This document shows, one piece after another, positions 28,437-36,832 of a stretch of DNA of 64,000 nucleotides (positions are counted from its first letter, which is position 1; the number at the start of each line of letters is the position of its first letter). Both the position numbers and the translations under genes were made by a program. Source of the stretch: an uncultured Lysobacter sp. (lineage in GTDB: Bacteria > Pseudomonadota > Gammaproteobacteria > Xanthomonadales > Xanthomonadaceae); the NCBI GenBank assembly GCA_946480055.1, contig CAMLID010000007.1:1-64000 (forward strand), read 5' to 3'. The notes beneath the pieces are model-generated. The model had not been told where the DNA came from. It made no database searches and saw only the letters and a list, made by a program, of their open reading frames with translations.

Positions 28437-29420
28437 ATGCATGCATTGCCCGACAGCCTGAGCTCGCACCGCGTGCGCGCACAGCCCGATGCCGCCGCCG
28501 CGGTGCGCGCCGTCAGCGAAGGCCGCGTGGCCTGGGAACCGGTGCGCTCCCTGTGGTTCACGGCGATGGCCGCGGGCGCGATCGTGGGCGGGGCGCTGAC
28601 CTTCAACTGGGGCGCGCTGCTGTTGTTCGTGCTCGGCACCGCGGCCGTGTTGCTGCTGGGGCATTCGCTGGGCATGCACCGCAAGTTGATCCACGACAGT
28701 TTCGACTGCCCGAAGTGGCTGGAGTACCTGCTGGTCTACTGCGGCGTGCAGGTCGGCCTGGCCGGTCCGCTCGGCCTGGTCCGCACCCACGACCTGCGCG
28801 ACTACGCCCAGCGCCTGCCCGACTGCCACGACTACCTCGCCCACCGCCGGCCGTTCCTGGTCGACGCCTGGTGGCAGTTGCACTGCGAACTGCGGCTGGC
28901 CAATCCGCCGCCGATCGCGATCGAAGCGCGCATCGCCGACGACCGCGTCTATCGCTTCCTGCAACGCACCTGGATGGCCCAGCACCTGCCCTGGGCATTG
29001 CTGTTCTTCGTCCTGGGCGGCTGGGGCTGGGTGTTCTGGGGCGTGTGCGCACGCGTGACCGCGGGCGTGTTCGGGCACTGGTTGATCGGCTACTTCGCCC
29101 ACAACCACGGCGGCATGCATCACGAAGTACGCGGCGCCGCGGTGCAAGGACGCAACGTGCGCTTCGCTTCGCTGCTGACCATGGGCGAAAGCTGGCACAA
29201 CAACCATCACGCGTTTCCGGGCTCGGCGCGGTTGGGGCTGCATCCGGGCGAATGGGATCCGGGCTGGTGGACGTTGCGTGCGTTGGAGCGGATCGGATTG
29301 GTCGGTGGTTTGCGCGAGCCTGCGGACTTGCCGCCGCGCCCCGAACTGCAGCGCTTGCCGGAGCCTGAGCCGGCACCCTGCGCGTTCTGCCAAGGCCTGC
29401 GCGCGCGGGTGCTGTCGTGA
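28437..29420 (+). CDS. Acyl-CoA desaturase-like membrane protein with an atypical second His box
   Basis: A 327-aa protein with TM segments (GALLLFVLGTAAVLLLGHSL; WALLFFVLGGWGWVFWG). Membrane desaturases use three His boxes binding a di-iron centre. Box 1 is HSLGMH (HxxxxH) at about residue 78; box 3 is HNNHH (HxxHH). The second box, normally HxxHH after a W(V/A)xxH-like segment, is replaced by RTHDLRDYAQRLPDCHDYL, which keeps one His plus Asp and Cys. A further AHNHGGMHH lies before box 3. Activity is therefore uncertain. It overlaps the SRPBCC gene by 4 bp (GTGA), so it is the first gene of an operon with it. The upstream dyad at 28354 may control it. Confidence 0.85.
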   Translation: MHALPDSLSSHRVRAQPDAAAAVRAVSEGRVAWEPVRSLWFTAMAAGAIVGGALTFNWGALLLFVLGTAAVLLLGHSLGMHRKLIHDSFDCPKWLEYLLVYCGVQVGLAGPLGLVRTHDLRDYAQRLPDCHDYLAHRRPFLVDAWWQLHCELRLANPPPIAIEARIADDRVYRFLQRTWMAQHLPWALLFFVLGGWGWVFWGVCARVTAGVFGHWLIGYFAHNHGGMHHEVRGAAVQGRNVRFASLLTMGESWHNNHHAFPGSARLGLHPGEWDPGWWTLRALERIGLVGGLREPADLPPRPELQRLPEPEPAPCAFCQGLRARVLS

Positions 29421-30427
29421 GCGCCCCCGCTCCTCAATCGCCCGCTACCGCACCTGCGCGCCGAACATGGTTGTGGCCATTGCTGGCGGGACTGGTCACG
29501 GGCATCACGTTGCGGCTGGTGTTCGACGGCCGGCTCGACGGCCGCTACGAAACCATGATGCTGTCGTTCGTTCTCCTGGCGCCGCTGCTGGTCGGCATGG
29601 TCGCCGTCTATGTAGCCGAACGTCACGTACGCCGCAGTTGGGGCACCTATGCGGGCGTCGGTGCGGTGGCGAACCTGATCTTCGTCGCCGGCACCTTGGT
29701 CACCAGCCTGGAGGGTGCGATCTGCGTGATATTGGTGCTGCCGGTGTTCGTCGTCATCGGCAGCTTCGGAGGCTTGCTGATGGGTGCGATCTACCGTTAT
29801 CTGAAGCGCCCGCGACAGACGCTGTACGGCTTCCTGCTGCTGCCGCTGGTACTGGGCGCGATCGAGAACCCGCATCCCGAAGGCCGGATCGAACGCATCG
29901 AGCGCCGCATCCTGATCGCTGCGCCGCCAGCTGAAGTCTGGCGCCAGCTGATGACCGCCGACGCGATCCGACCGGACGAAGTCGATGCCGCCTGGACCTA
30001 CCGCATCGGCGTGCCCAAGCCGCTGGCCGGAGTCGTGCGGCAAACGCCGACCGGCCTGGTGCGCGAGGTGCGCATGGGCAAAGGCATCCATTTCCAGCAG
30101 ATGTCGACCGACTGGCGACCGCAGCGCTATGTCCATTGGCAGTACCACTTCGAAGCCGACTCGGTACCCGCCGGCGCCCTCGACGACCATGTGCGCATCG
30201 GCGGCGAGTACTTCGACCTGCTCGACACCGCCTACACCCTGACCCCGCGCGCCGGCGGCACCGAGCTGGCGATGAGCCTGGACTACCGCGTCAGCACCGC
30301 CTTCGACTGGTACGCCGCACCGGTGGGACGCTGGCTGCTGGGCGGCCAGAGCGAGACCCTGCTGTCGTTCTACCGACGCCGCGCCGAGGCCCGCCACCGG
30401 CCGGCCGCGCCCCCAACGTCCGGCTGA
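29417..30427 (+). CDS. Membrane-anchored SRPBCC-domain protein
   Basis: A 336-aa protein starting with GTG inside the desaturase stop. The N-terminal ~150 residues carry four or five TM segments (LWPLLAGLVTGITLRLVFDG; YETMMLSFVLLAPLLVGMVA; CVILVLPVFVVIGSFGG). The C-terminal part is SRPBCC/START-like: ERRILIAAPPAEVWRQLM, then FQQMSTDWRPQRYVHWQYHF and DTAYTLTPRAGGTELAMSLD. SRPBCC domains bind hydrophobic ligands. Coupling with the desaturase suggests a lipid-linked role (inference). Confidence 0.85.
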   Translation: MSAPAPQSPATAPARRTWLWPLLAGLVTGITLRLVFDGRLDGRYETMMLSFVLLAPLLVGMVAVYVAERHVRRSWGTYAGVGAVANLIFVAGTLVTSLEGAICVILVLPVFVVIGSFGGLLMGAIYRYLKRPRQTLYGFLLLPLVLGAIENPHPEGRIERIERRILIAAPPAEVWRQLMTADAIRPDEVDAAWTYRIGVPKPLAGVVRQTPTGLVREVRMGKGIHFQQMSTDWRPQRYVHWQYHFEADSVPAGALDDHVRIGGEYFDLLDTAYTLTPRAGGTELAMSLDYRVSTAFDWYAAPVGRWLLGGQSETLLSFYRRRAEARHRPAAPPTSG

Positions 30428-30555
30428 CCGCGCCACCCCGCTCCGTTGCCCAAACCGGCTGTGATGTTTCCCCCTGTGCCGCGAATCATGTGTTCGACTA
30501 AGGCGGAACCGGCGGCATCGGCATGGAACGGTTGGGGTTGGAGGGGACGGTCGGC

Positions 30556-31053
30556 ATGGACAACGCGCGGCAACGCTTCGGCGAGCTGCTGGAGGTGCAT
30601 CGCAAGATCGTCTTCAAGGTCGGCAACACCTATTGCCGGCACCCCGACGATCGCGCCGACCTCGCCCAGGAGATCGCGACCCAGTTGTGGCGCGCGTACC
30701 CGAGCTACGACCCGACTCGGTCGTTCTCGACCTGGATGTACCGGATCGCGTTGAACGTGGCGATCTCGTTCGTACGCAGCGAGGGTCCGCGCCAACGCAA
30801 CGCCGTGCCGCTGGACCAGGATCTGCACGAACTTCCCGACGAACGCGCCGGCGACCACGAAGCCGCGCAACGCGTGCGCGATCTGCACCGTTTCATCGGT
30901 CAGCTCGAACCGCTCAATCGCGCCTTGCTGCTGCTGTACCTGGAAGACCGCAGCTACCGCGAGATCGCGGACGTGCTCGGCATCAGCGAAACCAACGTCG
31001 CCACCAAGATCAGCCGGCTCAAACAACGCATCCGCAGCGAAATGCCGGACTGA
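30556..31053 (+). CDS. ECF RNA polymerase sigma factor
   Basis: A 165-aa sigma-70 family factor. I chose the ATG at 30556 because a purine-rich SD-like GGAGGGG lies about 9 bp before it; an in-frame ATG at 30523 would add 11 residues. Region 2 is YCRHPDDRADLAQEIATQLW with PTRSFSTWMYRIALNVAISF, and region 4 is LLYLEDRSYREIADVLGISE with NVATKISRLKQRIR. It is followed 60 bp later by a membrane protein gene that may encode its partner anti-sigma, although that protein shows no zinc-finger anti-sigma motif. Confidence 0.93.
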   Translation: MDNARQRFGELLEVHRKIVFKVGNTYCRHPDDRADLAQEIATQLWRAYPSYDPTRSFSTWMYRIALNVAISFVRSEGPRQRNAVPLDQDLHELPDERAGDHEAAQRVRDLHRFIGQLEPLNRALLLLYLEDRSYREIADVLGISETNVATKISRLKQRIRSEMPD

Positions 31054-31113
31054 TCCCGGCGCACGCGAACCCTTCTCCACCTCGCGGCACACCACACGAT
31101 GGGCGCACTCACG

Positions 31114-31773
31114 ATGGAACTCGACGATCTCAAACAAGCCTGGCAGGACCTCGACCGCAAGCTCGAGCGCCAGCATGCCATGGACCTGCTGCGCTTCCGC
31201 GAGGAACGCGGCCGGCGCTTGAAGTCCGGTCTGTGGCCGCTGGTCCTGGGGCAGGCCCTGCAGATGTTGTTCGGCGTCGCGATGCTGCTGCTGGGCGTCG
31301 AGCTGTGGACCAGCCACCGCGATGTCCCGCACCTGTTCGTGTGCGGTCTGATCGTGCACGTCTACGGCGTGGCCCTGATCGCCTGCGGCGGCATGGTGCA
31401 GGCGATGATCTCCGCGGTGGACTACTCGGCGCCGGTGCTGGATATCCAGAAGCGGTTGGCACGGTTGCGCAAGTTCTACGTGCGCACCGGCATGGTCGTG
31501 GGCCTGGCCTGGTGGCTGATCTGGATGCCGGTCATGGCGGCGGTCTTCATGACTCTGTTCGGCGCGGACATGTACCTCAACGCGCCGTCGGTGTTCGCGA
31601 TCGGCGGCGCGGTCGGTGTGGTCGGTCTGCTCGCGACCTGGTGGCTCCACCGCTGGTCGCGCCACCCCAGCCGCCCGCGTCTGGCCAAGGCGATGGAAGA
31701 CAGCGTCACCGGCCGCAGCCTGCGTCGCGCCCAGGCCTTGGCCGACGAGATCGCGCGCTTCGAGCACGACTGA
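31114..31773 (+). CDS. Membrane protein next to the ECF sigma gene (possible anti-sigma)
   Basis: A 219-aa protein; I chose the ATG at 31114 (MELDDLKQAWQ), although an ATG at 31099 is in frame. It has an N-terminal cytosolic charged helix (DDLKQAWQDLDRKLERQHAM), then about four TM segments (LWPLVLGQALQMLFGVAMLLLG; LIVHVYGVALIACG; GLAWWLIWMPVMAAVFMTL; GAVGVVGLLATWWLH). It has a charged C-terminal tail. The amphipathic N-terminus is reminiscent of sigma-binding segments of anti-sigma factors, but no conserved anti-sigma domain is visible. Confidence 0.75.
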   Translation: MELDDLKQAWQDLDRKLERQHAMDLLRFREERGRRLKSGLWPLVLGQALQMLFGVAMLLLGVELWTSHRDVPHLFVCGLIVHVYGVALIACGGMVQAMISAVDYSAPVLDIQKRLARLRKFYVRTGMVVGLAWWLIWMPVMAAVFMTLFGADMYLNAPSVFAIGGAVGVVGLLATWWLHRWSRHPSRPRLAKAMEDSVTGRSLRRAQALADEIARFEHD

Positions 31774-31860
31774 GCCGCACCTAGGCGCGACAGGCACTCA
31801 GAGTTGGATCGAAGGCAACACGCGCCGGCGCGATCGCGGCGCTTTCCCCCGGCGGTCGGC

Positions 31861-32175
31861 TCAACCGGCCGCTTTTTTCGCGCGCCGGCTTTCGCGCTTG
31901 AGCGGACCGCCGACCGGGCAGATCTCGAACGCGAACTGGGTCAGGGTATTGACCAGGTTGTCGGGCACCAGCTTGTAGACCACGAACTGCCCGCGCCGCT
32001 CGCTGTCGATCAGGCCGGCGTTGACCAGCACCGACAAATGGCGGGAGACCGCGGGTGCGCTCATGTTGAACCGCGCGGCGATGTCGCCGGCCGGCAGTTC
32101 CTGCTCGGACAGATAGGCCAGAATCTGCCGCCGCGGCGTGGACGCCAGCGCTTCGAAGATCTTGTCCTGTTTCAT
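31861..32175 (-). CDS. ArsR/SmtB-family transcriptional regulator
   Basis: A 104-aa repressor of the ArsR fold: FEALASTPRRQILAYLSEQE, an HTH (PAGDIAARFNMSAPAVSRHL), and a wing (VVYKLVPDNLV). It lacks the CxC metal-binding motif of ArsR and SmtB and resembles metal-independent members such as SdpR or BigR types. Its neighbour downstream is not a typical target. The almost identical dyads at 28354 and 32887 flank its neighbourhood and are its best candidate sites. The gene ends in Lys/Arg-rich residues. Confidence 0.92.
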   Translation of the reverse strand: MKQDKIFEALASTPRRQILAYLSEQELPAGDIAARFNMSAPAVSRHLSVLVNAGLIDSERRGQFVVYKLVPDNLVNTLTQFAFEICPVGGPLKRESRRAKKAAG

Positions 32176-32409
32176 AACTGGGCGCTCATGGCTGGGCTTT
32201 CATGGTCGGAACGACGACGGCCCGCGAGGGCCGGGGTGCAGGTATCGTGCCGCGCGAGAACATCATAGCCCTCCGCGTCGCGCCGGTATGAGCGCGGGCG
32301 AAACCGGCCGCGCGCGGCGACCGGAATCCGTACGCAGGCGAGCCGCGGCGGGTTGCGTGAACCCGTCGCGGCCCGGTGCTGCGGCGTCTTGCGGCGTCGC
32401 AAGGCGGCC

Positions 32410-32853
32410 TCAGCGCAGATGCGCCGGCAGCGGCGGCGGCGCGCCGTGGTTGGCAGCGGCGGCGATTTCCTGCTCGTAGCGCAGGTCCTTCATCCAGCCC
32501 GAGACCACCCGGCCGTAGCGCGAGATCATCATCATGTTGAAGAAGTGCATGGCGCCGAGCATCAGCACCGAGACGCCGATCTTGCTGCCGATGTGGGCGA
32601 TCGGGTTGCTGATCAGGGCGTCGGCGCTCCAACCGTCCAGGCGGATCGCGATGAAGCCGACGTTGATGAGGTAGAAGCCGACCACGAGCAGGTGATTGGT
32701 CGATTTGGCCAGGATTTCGTTCTGGCCGAAGCACATCACCAGGAACACCTCGCCGTTGCGCGACAGGGTCCGGGCCACCCAGATGGTCATGGCAATGGAG
32801 ATGGCCAGGTAGGCCAGCAGGCTGATCTGGGTCAGCAGGTGTTCGTTGATCAT
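32410..32853 (-). CDS. Integral membrane protein, candidate ArsR target
   Basis: A 147-aa protein with four TM segments: QISLLAYLAISIAMTIWVA, EVFLVMCFGQNEILAKSTNH (weaker), LLVVGFYLINVGFIAIRLDG and KIGVSVLMLGAMHFFNMMMI. A short cytosolic tail ends AAAANHGAPPPLPAHLR. No family is recognised. Its start is 34 bp from the AT-rich dyad at 32887-32906, almost identical to the one before the desaturase, so both may answer to the same regulator. It is followed by ArsR in the same direction after a 234-bp gap. Confidence 0.75.
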   Translation of the reverse strand: MINEHLLTQISLLAYLAISIAMTIWVARTLSRNGEVFLVMCFGQNEILAKSTNHLLVVGFYLINVGFIAIRLDGWSADALISNPIAHIGSKIGVSVLMLGAMHFFNMMMISRYGRVVSGWMKDLRYEQEIAAAANHGAPPPLPAHLR

Positions 32854-32886
32854 GGTCGTCCGCCTCTATGGTTTAGTCATTTGCTT

Positions 32887-32906
32887 ATTTAACTAAAATG
32901 CTAAAT
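32887..32906. promoter_or_regulatory. AT-rich 20-bp dyad upstream of the 147-aa membrane protein (putative ArsR operator)
   Basis: On the reverse strand it reads ATTTAGCATTTTAGTTAAAT, identical to the desaturase site at 18 of 20 positions. A partial second half-site (AAGCAAATGACTAAA on the reverse strand) lies in 32872-32886. The two sites are inverted relative to each other and are the only places in the window with this block that I found. Confidence 0.6.
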
Positions 32907-33190
32907 CAATGCCGGACGAAGTCAAGCGCCGTTCGTCGGGCGACGCGGGGCGGGATAAGGATTGGAGGATTGAACGCTGGCGTTCGGACCGGCGGGGGTT
33001 CGCGCCAAGGCCGCTGGATCCGGGGCGAACCAGGGATCGCAGCGGGAGCAGGCCGCCAGGAGCGGCTACGGCGCCAAATCGGGGACGTACAGGGCCCCGG
33101 GCCCAAGACGGCGGCGCTGTACGGCCGCTCGCCAAACCGGGCAGGACGATGCGAACCGCAACGCCCTGCCCCGCATTCCTACGACGCGGA

Positions 33191-34210
33191 TCAGGCCCGC
33201 GCGCGCTTCGGGAAACCGACCATGCGCTTGAGATCTTCGTCCCACAGCTTCAGTCGCGCGCACTTGAGGCTGGACCACAGGGTCAGCTTGGGCGCGGCCT
33301 GCAGCAGCGGGCTGGACTCGTAGGCCTCGCGCAGACGGTAGTTCGGGATGCGGCTGGCGAGATGGTGGATGTGGTGGTAACCGATGTTGCCGGTGAACCA
33401 ATGCATCACCCGCGGCAGGTCGTAGAACGAGCTGCCGGCGATCGCGGCCTCATGCGAGTTCCAATCGTCCTTGCGCGTCCAGTAAGCGTCTTCGAAGGTG
33501 TGCTGGACATAGAACAGCCACACGCCCATCGCGCCGGCCAGCAGCACGATCGGCAGATGCACCATCAGCACGGTGTGCCAGCCGATCGTGAAGCCCATCG
33601 CGACGAAGGCGATGATCAGCATCAGGTTGTTGAGCAGCACGCTCGCCCATTCCTTCTTCCAGCTGAAGGGCAGATCGAACGGGAAGCGGTGCTTGAGCAC
33701 GAACTGGTACATCGGGCCGATGCCCAGCAGTACCGGCGTGCTGCGATAGAAACGGTAGCTCAGGCGGCCGAGCCAGGAACGCGCGCGGTACTCGGCGACG
33801 GTCAGGGTCTCGATGTCGCCCATCTCGCGGCGGTCGAGGTTGCCCGAGGTGCCGTGGTGGACGGCATGGGTCTTCTTCCAGTAGCCGTAAGGGAACAGGG
33901 TCACCAGGCCCAGGCAGCGGCCGACGATGTCGTTGGCGCGGCTGCTGGCGAAGAACGAGCCGTGTCCGCAATCGTGCTGGATGATGAAGATGCGCACGTA
34001 CAGGCCTGCCGCGGGCAGCGACAGCAGCAGCGTCCAGCCGTAGCCCCATTGCGCGACCACGCTCCAGGCCATCAAGGTCCAGATCGCGGCGAACGGAATC
34101 AGGGTGTTGATCAGTTGCCAGACCGCCCGTCCCAGGTGCGGCTTGGCGAAGCGCGCGCACAGCTGGCGCAGGTTGGGTACGGAGGCTTGCGAATCGTCTG
34201 CGGCGCTCAA
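33191..34210 (-). CDS. Fatty acid desaturase (delta-12-like)
   Basis: A 339-aa membrane enzyme. It has the three His boxes of the membrane desaturase family: HDCGH ([13 protein letters not shown]), HAVHH ([14 protein letters not shown] region) and HHIHH ([15 protein letters not shown]). These bind the di-iron centre that inserts double bonds into acyl chains. The start is a TTG at 34210 with SD GGAG (CTGGAGAATCCCGC) 8 bp before it; no good ATG is in frame. The downstream gap (32907-33190) is open and holds nothing recognisable. Confidence 0.94.
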   Translation of the reverse strand: MSAADDSQASVPNLRQLCARFAKPHLGRAVWQLINTLIPFAAIWTLMAWSVVAQWGYGWTLLLSLPAAGLYVRIFIIQHDCGHGSFFASSRANDIVGRCLGLVTLFPYGYWKKTHAVHHGTSGNLDRREMGDIETLTVAEYRARSWLGRLSYRFYRSTPVLLGIGPMYQFVLKHRFPFDLPFSWKKEWASVLLNNLMLIIAFVAMGFTIGWHTVLMVHLPIVLLAGAMGVWLFYVQHTFEDAYWTRKDDWNSHEAAIAGSSFYDLPRVMHWFTGNIGYHHIHHLASRIPNYRLREAYESSPLLQAAPKLTLWSSLKCARLKLWDEDLKRMVGFPKRARA

Positions 34211-34338
34211 GCGGGATTCTCCAGAGGAAGACCCATTGTCGGCGTCGCGCGATGTCCTAGCAATGACGTTCGCTGGCGTATGGTTGTGATCGTCATTCAG
34301 ATTCGCGGCGCCGGCGCCATCGCCGCTACCCTATCGGC

Positions 34339-34602
34339 ATGGCCGCCTGGCACGTCTACCTGATCGAATGCCGCGACGGCAGCCTCTACACCGGGGTCGC
34401 GGTCGACGTGGCGCGCCGCTACGCCCAGCACACGGCCGGCAAAGGCGCCCGCTACACCCGCTCGCATCCGCCGCTGCGGCTCCTAGTCAGCTTCGAATAC
34501 CCGGACCGATCCGCGGCCTTGCGCGCGGAATATGCGATCAAGCAGCTCAGCCCGGAGCGGAAATGGGCGCTTGGGGCCGGGGCTCAGCCGCCGCCCGGCT
34601 GA
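34339..34602 (+). CDS. GIY-YIG nuclease-domain protein (UPF0213/YhbQ-like)
   Basis: An 87-aa protein with the GIY-YIG fold: WHVYLIECRDGSLYTGVAVD supplies the paired motif (YLI and YTG), then RRYAQH with Arg and YTRSHPPLRLLVSFEY, and AEYAIKQLSPERKWAL with the Glu-like end of the site. This is the stand-alone UPF0213 (YhbQ-like) group, with a proposed role in DNA processing. It directly precedes the repeat-rich region 34603-35394. Confidence 0.92.
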   Translation: MAAWHVYLIECRDGSLYTGVAVDVARRYAQHTAGKGARYTRSHPPLRLLVSFEYPDRSAALRAEYAIKQLSPERKWALGAGAQPPPG

Positions 34603-34732
34603 ACCGAGGGCTGAGCCGGGGGTAACTCATGGTGGCCGGGGGCGCCGCCGCTACAGCCTCGAGCCAGGGCGCGCCGGAACGTTCGCAGGATGCAGTGACA
34701 ACCGCTTCATCGCGACCACCCAGCCTCGCGAC

Positions 34733-34766
34733 GATGCGGTTCGCCTGCGGCTCACCGCATCCTACG
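34733..34766. repeat. GATGCGGT-type palindrome (copy A)
   Basis: GATGCGGTTCGC with GGCTCACCGCATCCTACG forms a stem, similar in reverse orientation to 53742-53773. It sits just before the composite repeat. Confidence 0.7.
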
Positions 34767-34861
34767 AACCGCCGTTGCCCTTGCCGCGGCATTGAAATCC
34801 ATAGCCCCGCACCACGACGAACACCCGTAGACCCGAAGGGCGGTGCGCAGGATGCGCGTCG

Positions 34862-34895
34862 TTTTTCGAAGGGACAGGGATGTCCCGTCGAAAAA
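34862..34895 (+). repeat. 34-nt hairpin in copy A
   Basis: TTTTTCGA and TCGAAAAA pair over 8 bp, then GGGACA and TGTCCC over 6 bp around a GGGA loop, with one A/G mismatch between the stems. The same hairpin is present unchanged in copy B at 58133-58166. Confidence 0.85.
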
Positions 34896-35073
34896 TCCCC
34901 GCGCACGCCCCGCACTCGCACGGGAGGGTTGTCTAGGCAAGCCCTTCTCTTTGGTTACTTTTGACCGAAGGGAATCCAGGCGGACTCTTGGGCTAGCAAG
35001 AGAAAGTGACCCGCACGCGCAGCGGGCGGAAGCCGTTGATCTAGGGAAACGAAACCATCGCAGAGCCCCGGAG

Positions 35074-35102
35074 TTCGCGGTCGCGGCTCGCGCCGCTCCC
35101 AC
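35074..35102 (-). repeat. REP-like extragenic palindrome, unit 3
   Basis: TTCGCGGTCGCGGCTCGCGC with CGCTCCCAC. First unit of the array in copy A. Confidence 0.8.
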
Positions 35103-35148
35103 GGAAAGCGGGAATGGACCGAAACGGCACCGCCGCCGGCGGGCGGAG

Positions 35149-35180
35149 TTCGCGGTCGCGGCTTACGCCGCTCCTACCCC
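35149..35180 (-). repeat. REP-like extragenic palindrome, unit 4
   Basis: TTCGCGGTCGCGGCTTACGC with CGCTCCTACCCC. It has no partner at the same place in copy B. Confidence 0.8.
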
Positions 35181-35217
35181 AAGGCGTGAATGAATCAGGC
35201 GCAGCCGCGGGGCTGAC

Positions 35218-35241
35218 GATCGCGGCTCACGCCGCTCCCAC
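35218..35241 (-). repeat. REP-like extragenic palindrome, unit 5
   Basis: GATCGCGGCTCACGCCGCTC with CCAC. The 5' part is shortened, as in unit 10. Confidence 0.75.
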
Positions 35242-35290
35242 AGAAATGCAGAAGGCAGAGCCGTAGCGAAACCTTCGCCGGGCAGGCAGA

Positions 35291-35323
35291 GTTCGCGGTC
35301 GCGGCTTGCGCCCCTCCTACCCC
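35291..35323 (-). repeat. REP-like extragenic palindrome, unit 6
   Basis: GTTCGCGGTCGCGGCTTGCG with CCCCTCCTACCCC. It closes copy A. Confidence 0.8.
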
Positions 35324-35394
35324 GGAGCCAAGCAGGGCAGACCCGGCAGCCGAGAGGTCCGCGATGATGCGCTTGAACTCACCCTACGTTGCCT

Positions 35395-36387
35395 CTAAGC
35401 GCCGGCGTTCGGGATCAGCACGATCTTTCCGGTTCGCTCGCCGGCAGCGGCAGCCGCTACCGCCTGCTTGATCTGGTCGATCCCGTACGTCGCCTGCACC
35501 CGCGCCGACAACTTGCCCTGCCCGATCAAAGCCGCCAGTTCGCCGAACAAGGCCGCCCGCCGCTCCGGCGGCGCGCTGCGGTACCAGCGCGCCAGCCAGA
35601 AGCCGCGCAGGGTCACGTCGCGGAACACCAGCGAAGCCGGCGACACGGCGCAGGGCTCGCCGCTCATGGCGCCGTAATTGACCACCACTCCGCCTTCGCC
35701 CAGGGACTGCGCCAAACGCTCGGTCGCCAGACCGCCGACCGCGTCCACGCCGAGCCGGATCTTCGCGCCGCCGGTCACCTCGCGCACACGCTTGGCCAGA
35801 TCGTCGCCGTCGACCAGCACCGCGTCGGCGCCGAGCGCGAGCACGTCCTCGCGCGCCGATTCGCGGCGCACCACGTTGAGCGTCTTCAGTCCGCGCAAGG
35901 CGGCCAGTTGCACCAGATAGCCGCCGACCGCGGAATTGGCCGCGTTCTGGATCACCCACTCGCCCGGGTCCAGGTCGACGAACTCCGACAGAAGCAGGCG
36001 CGCGGTCGGCGGATTGACCGTGATCATCGACAGCTGCACCGGATCGGCCTCGTCGGGCAACGGCGTCAGCGAGCGCGCGTCGGCAACCACGTGCGTGGCC
36101 CAGGTCCCGCCGCCGATCGGCAGCAGCACGGTACGGCCGAGCGCGGGCGCGGACACGCCGTCGGCCAGGGCCAGCACGCGCCCTACGCCTTCGTTGCCGC
36201 CGACCGCCGGCAGGGGCGGCAAGATGCCGTACTGACCGGTCAGGGTGAGCAGGTCGGAGGGGTTGATGGGCGCCGCCAGCACTTCCACCAGCGCCTGGCC
36301 CGGTCCCAATGCGGGCCGTTCGCACGCCACCGCTTCGATCACGTCCTGCGGCACCGGGCCGCGCGCCGCATACCTGGCCTGCTTCAT
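35395..36387 (-). CDS. MDR-family (MECR/2-enoyl thioester reductase-like) oxidoreductase
   Basis: A 330-aa cytoplasmic enzyme; I chose the ATG at 36387 (MKQARYAARG), although an ATG at 36399 is possible. It is a zinc-independent medium-chain dehydrogenase/reductase: N-terminal GroES-like part with AAPINPSDLLTLTGQYG and PAVGGNEGVGRV, then an NADPH Rossmann fold with QNAANSAVGGYLVQLAALRG and VVVNYGAMSG. AAPINPSD and the VGGNEGVG block are typical of mitochondrial enoyl reductase-type members. It is convergent with the repeat region and divergent from the S4 gene. Confidence 0.92.
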   Translation of the reverse strand: MKQARYAARGPVPQDVIEAVACERPALGPGQALVEVLAAPINPSDLLTLTGQYGILPPLPAVGGNEGVGRVLALADGVSAPALGRTVLLPIGGGTWATHVVADARSLTPLPDEADPVQLSMITVNPPTARLLLSEFVDLDPGEWVIQNAANSAVGGYLVQLAALRGLKTLNVVRRESAREDVLALGADAVLVDGDDLAKRVREVTGGAKIRLGVDAVGGLATERLAQSLGEGGVVVNYGAMSGEPCAVSPASLVFRDVTLRGFWLARWYRSAPPERRAALFGELAALIGQGKLSARVQATYGIDQIKQAVAAAAAGERTGKIVLIPNAGA

Positions 36388-36516
36388 ATCCGCACCCATC
36401 GTGGTCGCCCGCGGTCGGGCAAGAACGCCCACGTTACTCCGCCCGCTGCGAATCTGCGGCTTGCGCGGCGGCGTCGGCACTGCGACCCTGCGCATCGTTC
36501 TCCACGCGCCGGTGCC

Positions 36517-36738
36517 ATGTCCCCGATCGAATTCGAACTCGACCGCGATCACGTCGAACTCAACCAGTTGCTGAAACTGGTCGGCCTGGCCCACAGCGGC
36601 GGCACCGGCAAGGCCATCGTCGCCAGCGGCGCGGTCACGGTCGATGGCCAGGTCGAGCTGCGCAAGACCTGCAAGATCCACGCCGGCCAGGTGGTGCGTC
36701 TGCAAGGGGTCGAAATCCGGGTCGTCGCGGCGCGCTGA
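36517..36738 (+). CDS. S4-domain RNA-binding protein (YbcJ-like)
   Basis: A 73-aa protein that is almost entirely one S4 domain: HVELNQLLKLVGLAHSGGTG, then AIVASGAVTVDGQVELRKTC. This matches the YbcJ group of small S4 proteins, which bind structured RNA. The ATG at 36517 is the first in frame with the domain. It is divergent from the MDR oxidoreductase and is followed by a CPBP gene after 94 bp. Confidence 0.92.
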   Translation: MSPIEFELDRDHVELNQLLKLVGLAHSGGTGKAIVASGAVTVDGQVELRKTCKIHAGQVVRLQGVEIRVVAAR

Positions 36739-36832
36739 GGCGCGCAGACCCACCCCACGGCGGGCGCCCCTGACTTTGGTTGGGCGACGAACGGCAGCGG
36801 ACCGGCCGACAGCCATCGCGCACCATGCGCCG

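Larger units (their letters stand above)
34774..35323 (+). repeat. Composite dispersed repeat, copy A (~550 bp)
   Basis: The segment from GCCGCGGCATTGAAATCC to the last CTCCTACCCC matches 58045-58517 through most of its length, with indels. Order: (1) 5' flank with two GTTGCC-like units; (2) imperfect stem CGGTGCGCA-GGA-TGCGCGTCG with two G-U pairs; (3) hairpin at 34862-34895; (4) GCAAGCCCTTCTCTTTGG to GCAGCGGGCGGAAGCC, conserved; (5) an array of four REP-like palindromes. No ORF of coding character is present in this stretch, and the nearby reading frames are low-complexity shadows. Confidence 0.8.

Noticed and set aside
34843..35193. Small ORF in the composite repeat
   Set aside because: Frames in both copies share only what the repeat DNA dictates; hairpins dominate the sequence and no start signal is evident.
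35074..35323. Possible CRISPR array
   Set aside because: Units are imperfect palindromes with variable spacers and spacing, no leader or cas genes, and the same units occur singly elsewhere.
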